Positions 6,244 to 7,201 of a DNA stretch of 7,201 nucleotides are shown piece after piece. Below the pieces are notes generated by a model. It saw nothing but the letters and a program-made list of their open reading frames with translations. It was not told the origin of the DNA and searched no databases. Within the stretch, counting starts at the first letter, position 1. The number at the start of each line of letters is the position of its first letter. Source of the stretch: Myxococcales bacterium (GTDB lineage Bacteria; Myxococcota; Polyangia; Fen-1088); assembly GCA_003157315.1 (NCBI GenBank), contig PMJE01000593.1, positions 3,873-11,073 on the forward strand. Reading direction: 5' to 3'. Position numbers and translations under genes: made by a program.

Positions 6244-7201
6244 ATGCCACTTACCAAGTCCGGCCCCATGGTCGAGATCAAACCCGCTACCGGCAAGTTG
6301 GGCATCATGCTACCCGGCATGGGTGCCGTTGCCACGACCTTCATGGCGGGCGTCGAGGCCATTCGCCGCGGTGTCTCCAAGCCCATCGGCTCCCTCACGC
6401 AGATGGGAACCGTACGCCTGGGAAAGCGGACCGACAACCGATCGCCGCTTATCAAGGAACTGGTCCCGCTCGCGCGTCTTGAAGACGTGGTTTTCGGCGG
6501 TTGGGATCTCTTCCCGGACGATGCCTATCAAGCAGCCAGCAAGGCTGGCGTCCTCTCCAAAGAGCACCTGGCCCAGTTCAAGGATTTCCTTTCTGGCATT
6601 CGCCCCATGACCGCTGTGTTCGAGCAGAACTTCGTCAAGCGGCTGACTGCCACGCACTTCAAGAAGGGCAAGTCCAAGATGGACCTGGCCGAGCAGGTGA
6701 TGGCCGACATCAACGACTTCCGCAAGCGCGAGAAGCTCGACCGCACCGTGATGGTGTGGTGTGGCTCCACCGAGGCCTACCGCCAGCCGGCAGCGGTACA
6801 CGCGACGCTGGAAACCTTCGAGAAGGGACTTGCGGCCAGCGATCCCGAGATCGCGCCGTCGCAGATCTACGCATACGCAGCCCTGAAGTGCGGCGTGCCC
6901 TATGCCAACGGTGCGCCCAACCTGACCGTGGACACGCCTGCCCTGCTGGAACTGGCAAAGAAGAACAGCGTGCCCGTCGCCGGCAAGGACTTCAAGACTG
7001 GCCAGACCCTCATGAAGACCGTGCTGGCCCCGGCCTTCAAGGCGCGCCTGCTGGGCATCTCCGGCTGGTTTTCCACCAACATTCTGGGCAATCGCGACGG
7101 CGAGGTGCTGGACGATCCGCAATCCTTCAAAACCAAGGAAGAGTCAAAGCTTGGCTCGCTGGAATACATCCTGCAGCCTGAGCTTTATCCCGACCTCTAC
7201 A
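6244..7201 (+). CDS. ino1: myo-Inositol-3-phosphate synthase (INO1 family), 3' end outside window
   Basis: The frame is open for 319 codons to the right edge without a stop. It matches the NAD-dependent enzyme that isomerises glucose 6-phosphate to 1D-myo-inositol 3-phosphate in the cytoplasm. The Rossmann start is LGIMLPGMGAVATTFMAGV (19-37). Further matches are GGWDLFPDDAYQAA (85-98), YANGAPNLTVDTPAL (220-234), GKDFKTGQTLMKTVLAP (247-263) and NILGNRDGEVLDD (279-291). K298 and K302 lie in the FKTKEESK stretch and probably correspond to two catalytic lysines of the yeast enzyme (alignment from memory). The ATG at 6244 has AAGGAG at 6228-6233 ten bases upstream. Homologues run to about 430-440 residues, so roughly a quarter is missing. 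The product would feed phosphatidylinositol-type lipids or inositol solutes, but no partner gene is visible. It is divergent from rpsB. Confidence 0.93.
   Translation, partial: MPLTKSGPMVEIKPATGKLGIMLPGMGAVATTFMAGVEAIRRGVSKPIGSLTQMGTVRLGKRTDNRSPLIKELVPLARLEDVVFGGWDLFPDDAYQAASKAGVLSKEHLAQFKDFLSGIRPMTAVFEQNFVKRLTATHFKKGKSKMDLAEQVMADINDFRKREKLDRTVMVWCGSTEAYRQPAAVHATLETFEKGLAASDPEIAPSQIYAYAALKCGVPYANGAPNLTVDTPALLELAKKNSVPVAGKDFKTGQTLMKTVLAPAFKARLLGISGWFSTNILGNRDGEVLDDPQSFKTKEESKLGSLEYILQPELYPDLY

Noticed and set aside
6310..7122. A 270-codon minus-strand frame, antisense to the inositol synthase gene
   Set aside because: The plus strand encodes clear INO1-family motifs throughout, and the antisense frame shows none.

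Overview
The window is GC-rich (about 60% by eye) and bacterial. It most likely comes from a myxobacterium or a related deltaproteobacterial lineage. The support is the rpsB-tsf-pyrH-frr order, a short-form EF-Ts, a ribosomal protein S2 with the core wording typical of that group, and an outer-membrane barrel protein carrying calcium-binding thrombospondin type 3 (TSP3) repeats. No plasmid, phage, transposase, CRISPR, tRNA or rRNA signature was seen. The lineage is inferred from protein style, not from a database search.

Layout. (1) 1-1215, minus: a secreted outer-membrane protein with TSP3 repeats, open through the left edge, preceded by a 265-base non-coding stretch with a plausible promoter. 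(2) 1481-2188, minus: a two-gene unit of a YbgC-like hot-dog acyl-CoA thioesterase followed by a small polyhydroxyalkanoic-acid-system family protein. (3) 2226-2624, plus: a small stand-alone lamin-tail-like domain protein, divergent from the thioesterase, with only 37 bases between the start codons. (4) 2625-2824: a convergent intergenic region holding two GC-rich hairpins and, between them, a 116-base imperfect inverted-repeat element built from CACAGAG units. (5) 2825-5944, minus: the translation cluster rpsB, tsf, pyrH, frr, read right to left, with a 35-base gap, then a 15-base gap, then an 11-base overlap. (6) 5945-6243: a 299-base divergent intergenic region with a strong hairpin in the rpsB leader and two short palindromes. 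(7) 6244-7201, plus: most of a eukaryotic-type myo-inositol-3-phosphate synthase, running off the right edge.

How the genes work together. rpsB and tsf make the S2 protein and the nucleotide exchange factor for EF-Tu. pyrH makes UDP for RNA precursors and the cell envelope, and frr recycles ribosomes after termination, so the cluster ties ribosome supply to pyrimidine nucleotide supply. The thioesterase and its partner suggest acyl-CoA or polyester-granule handling. The inositol synthase would feed inositol lipids or solutes. The main departures from routine are the inverted-repeat element, the extended PyrH that shares a frame with tsf across one TAG codon, the compact divergent promoter at 2189-2216, and the structured rpsB leader. 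I found no convincing new multi-gene system.
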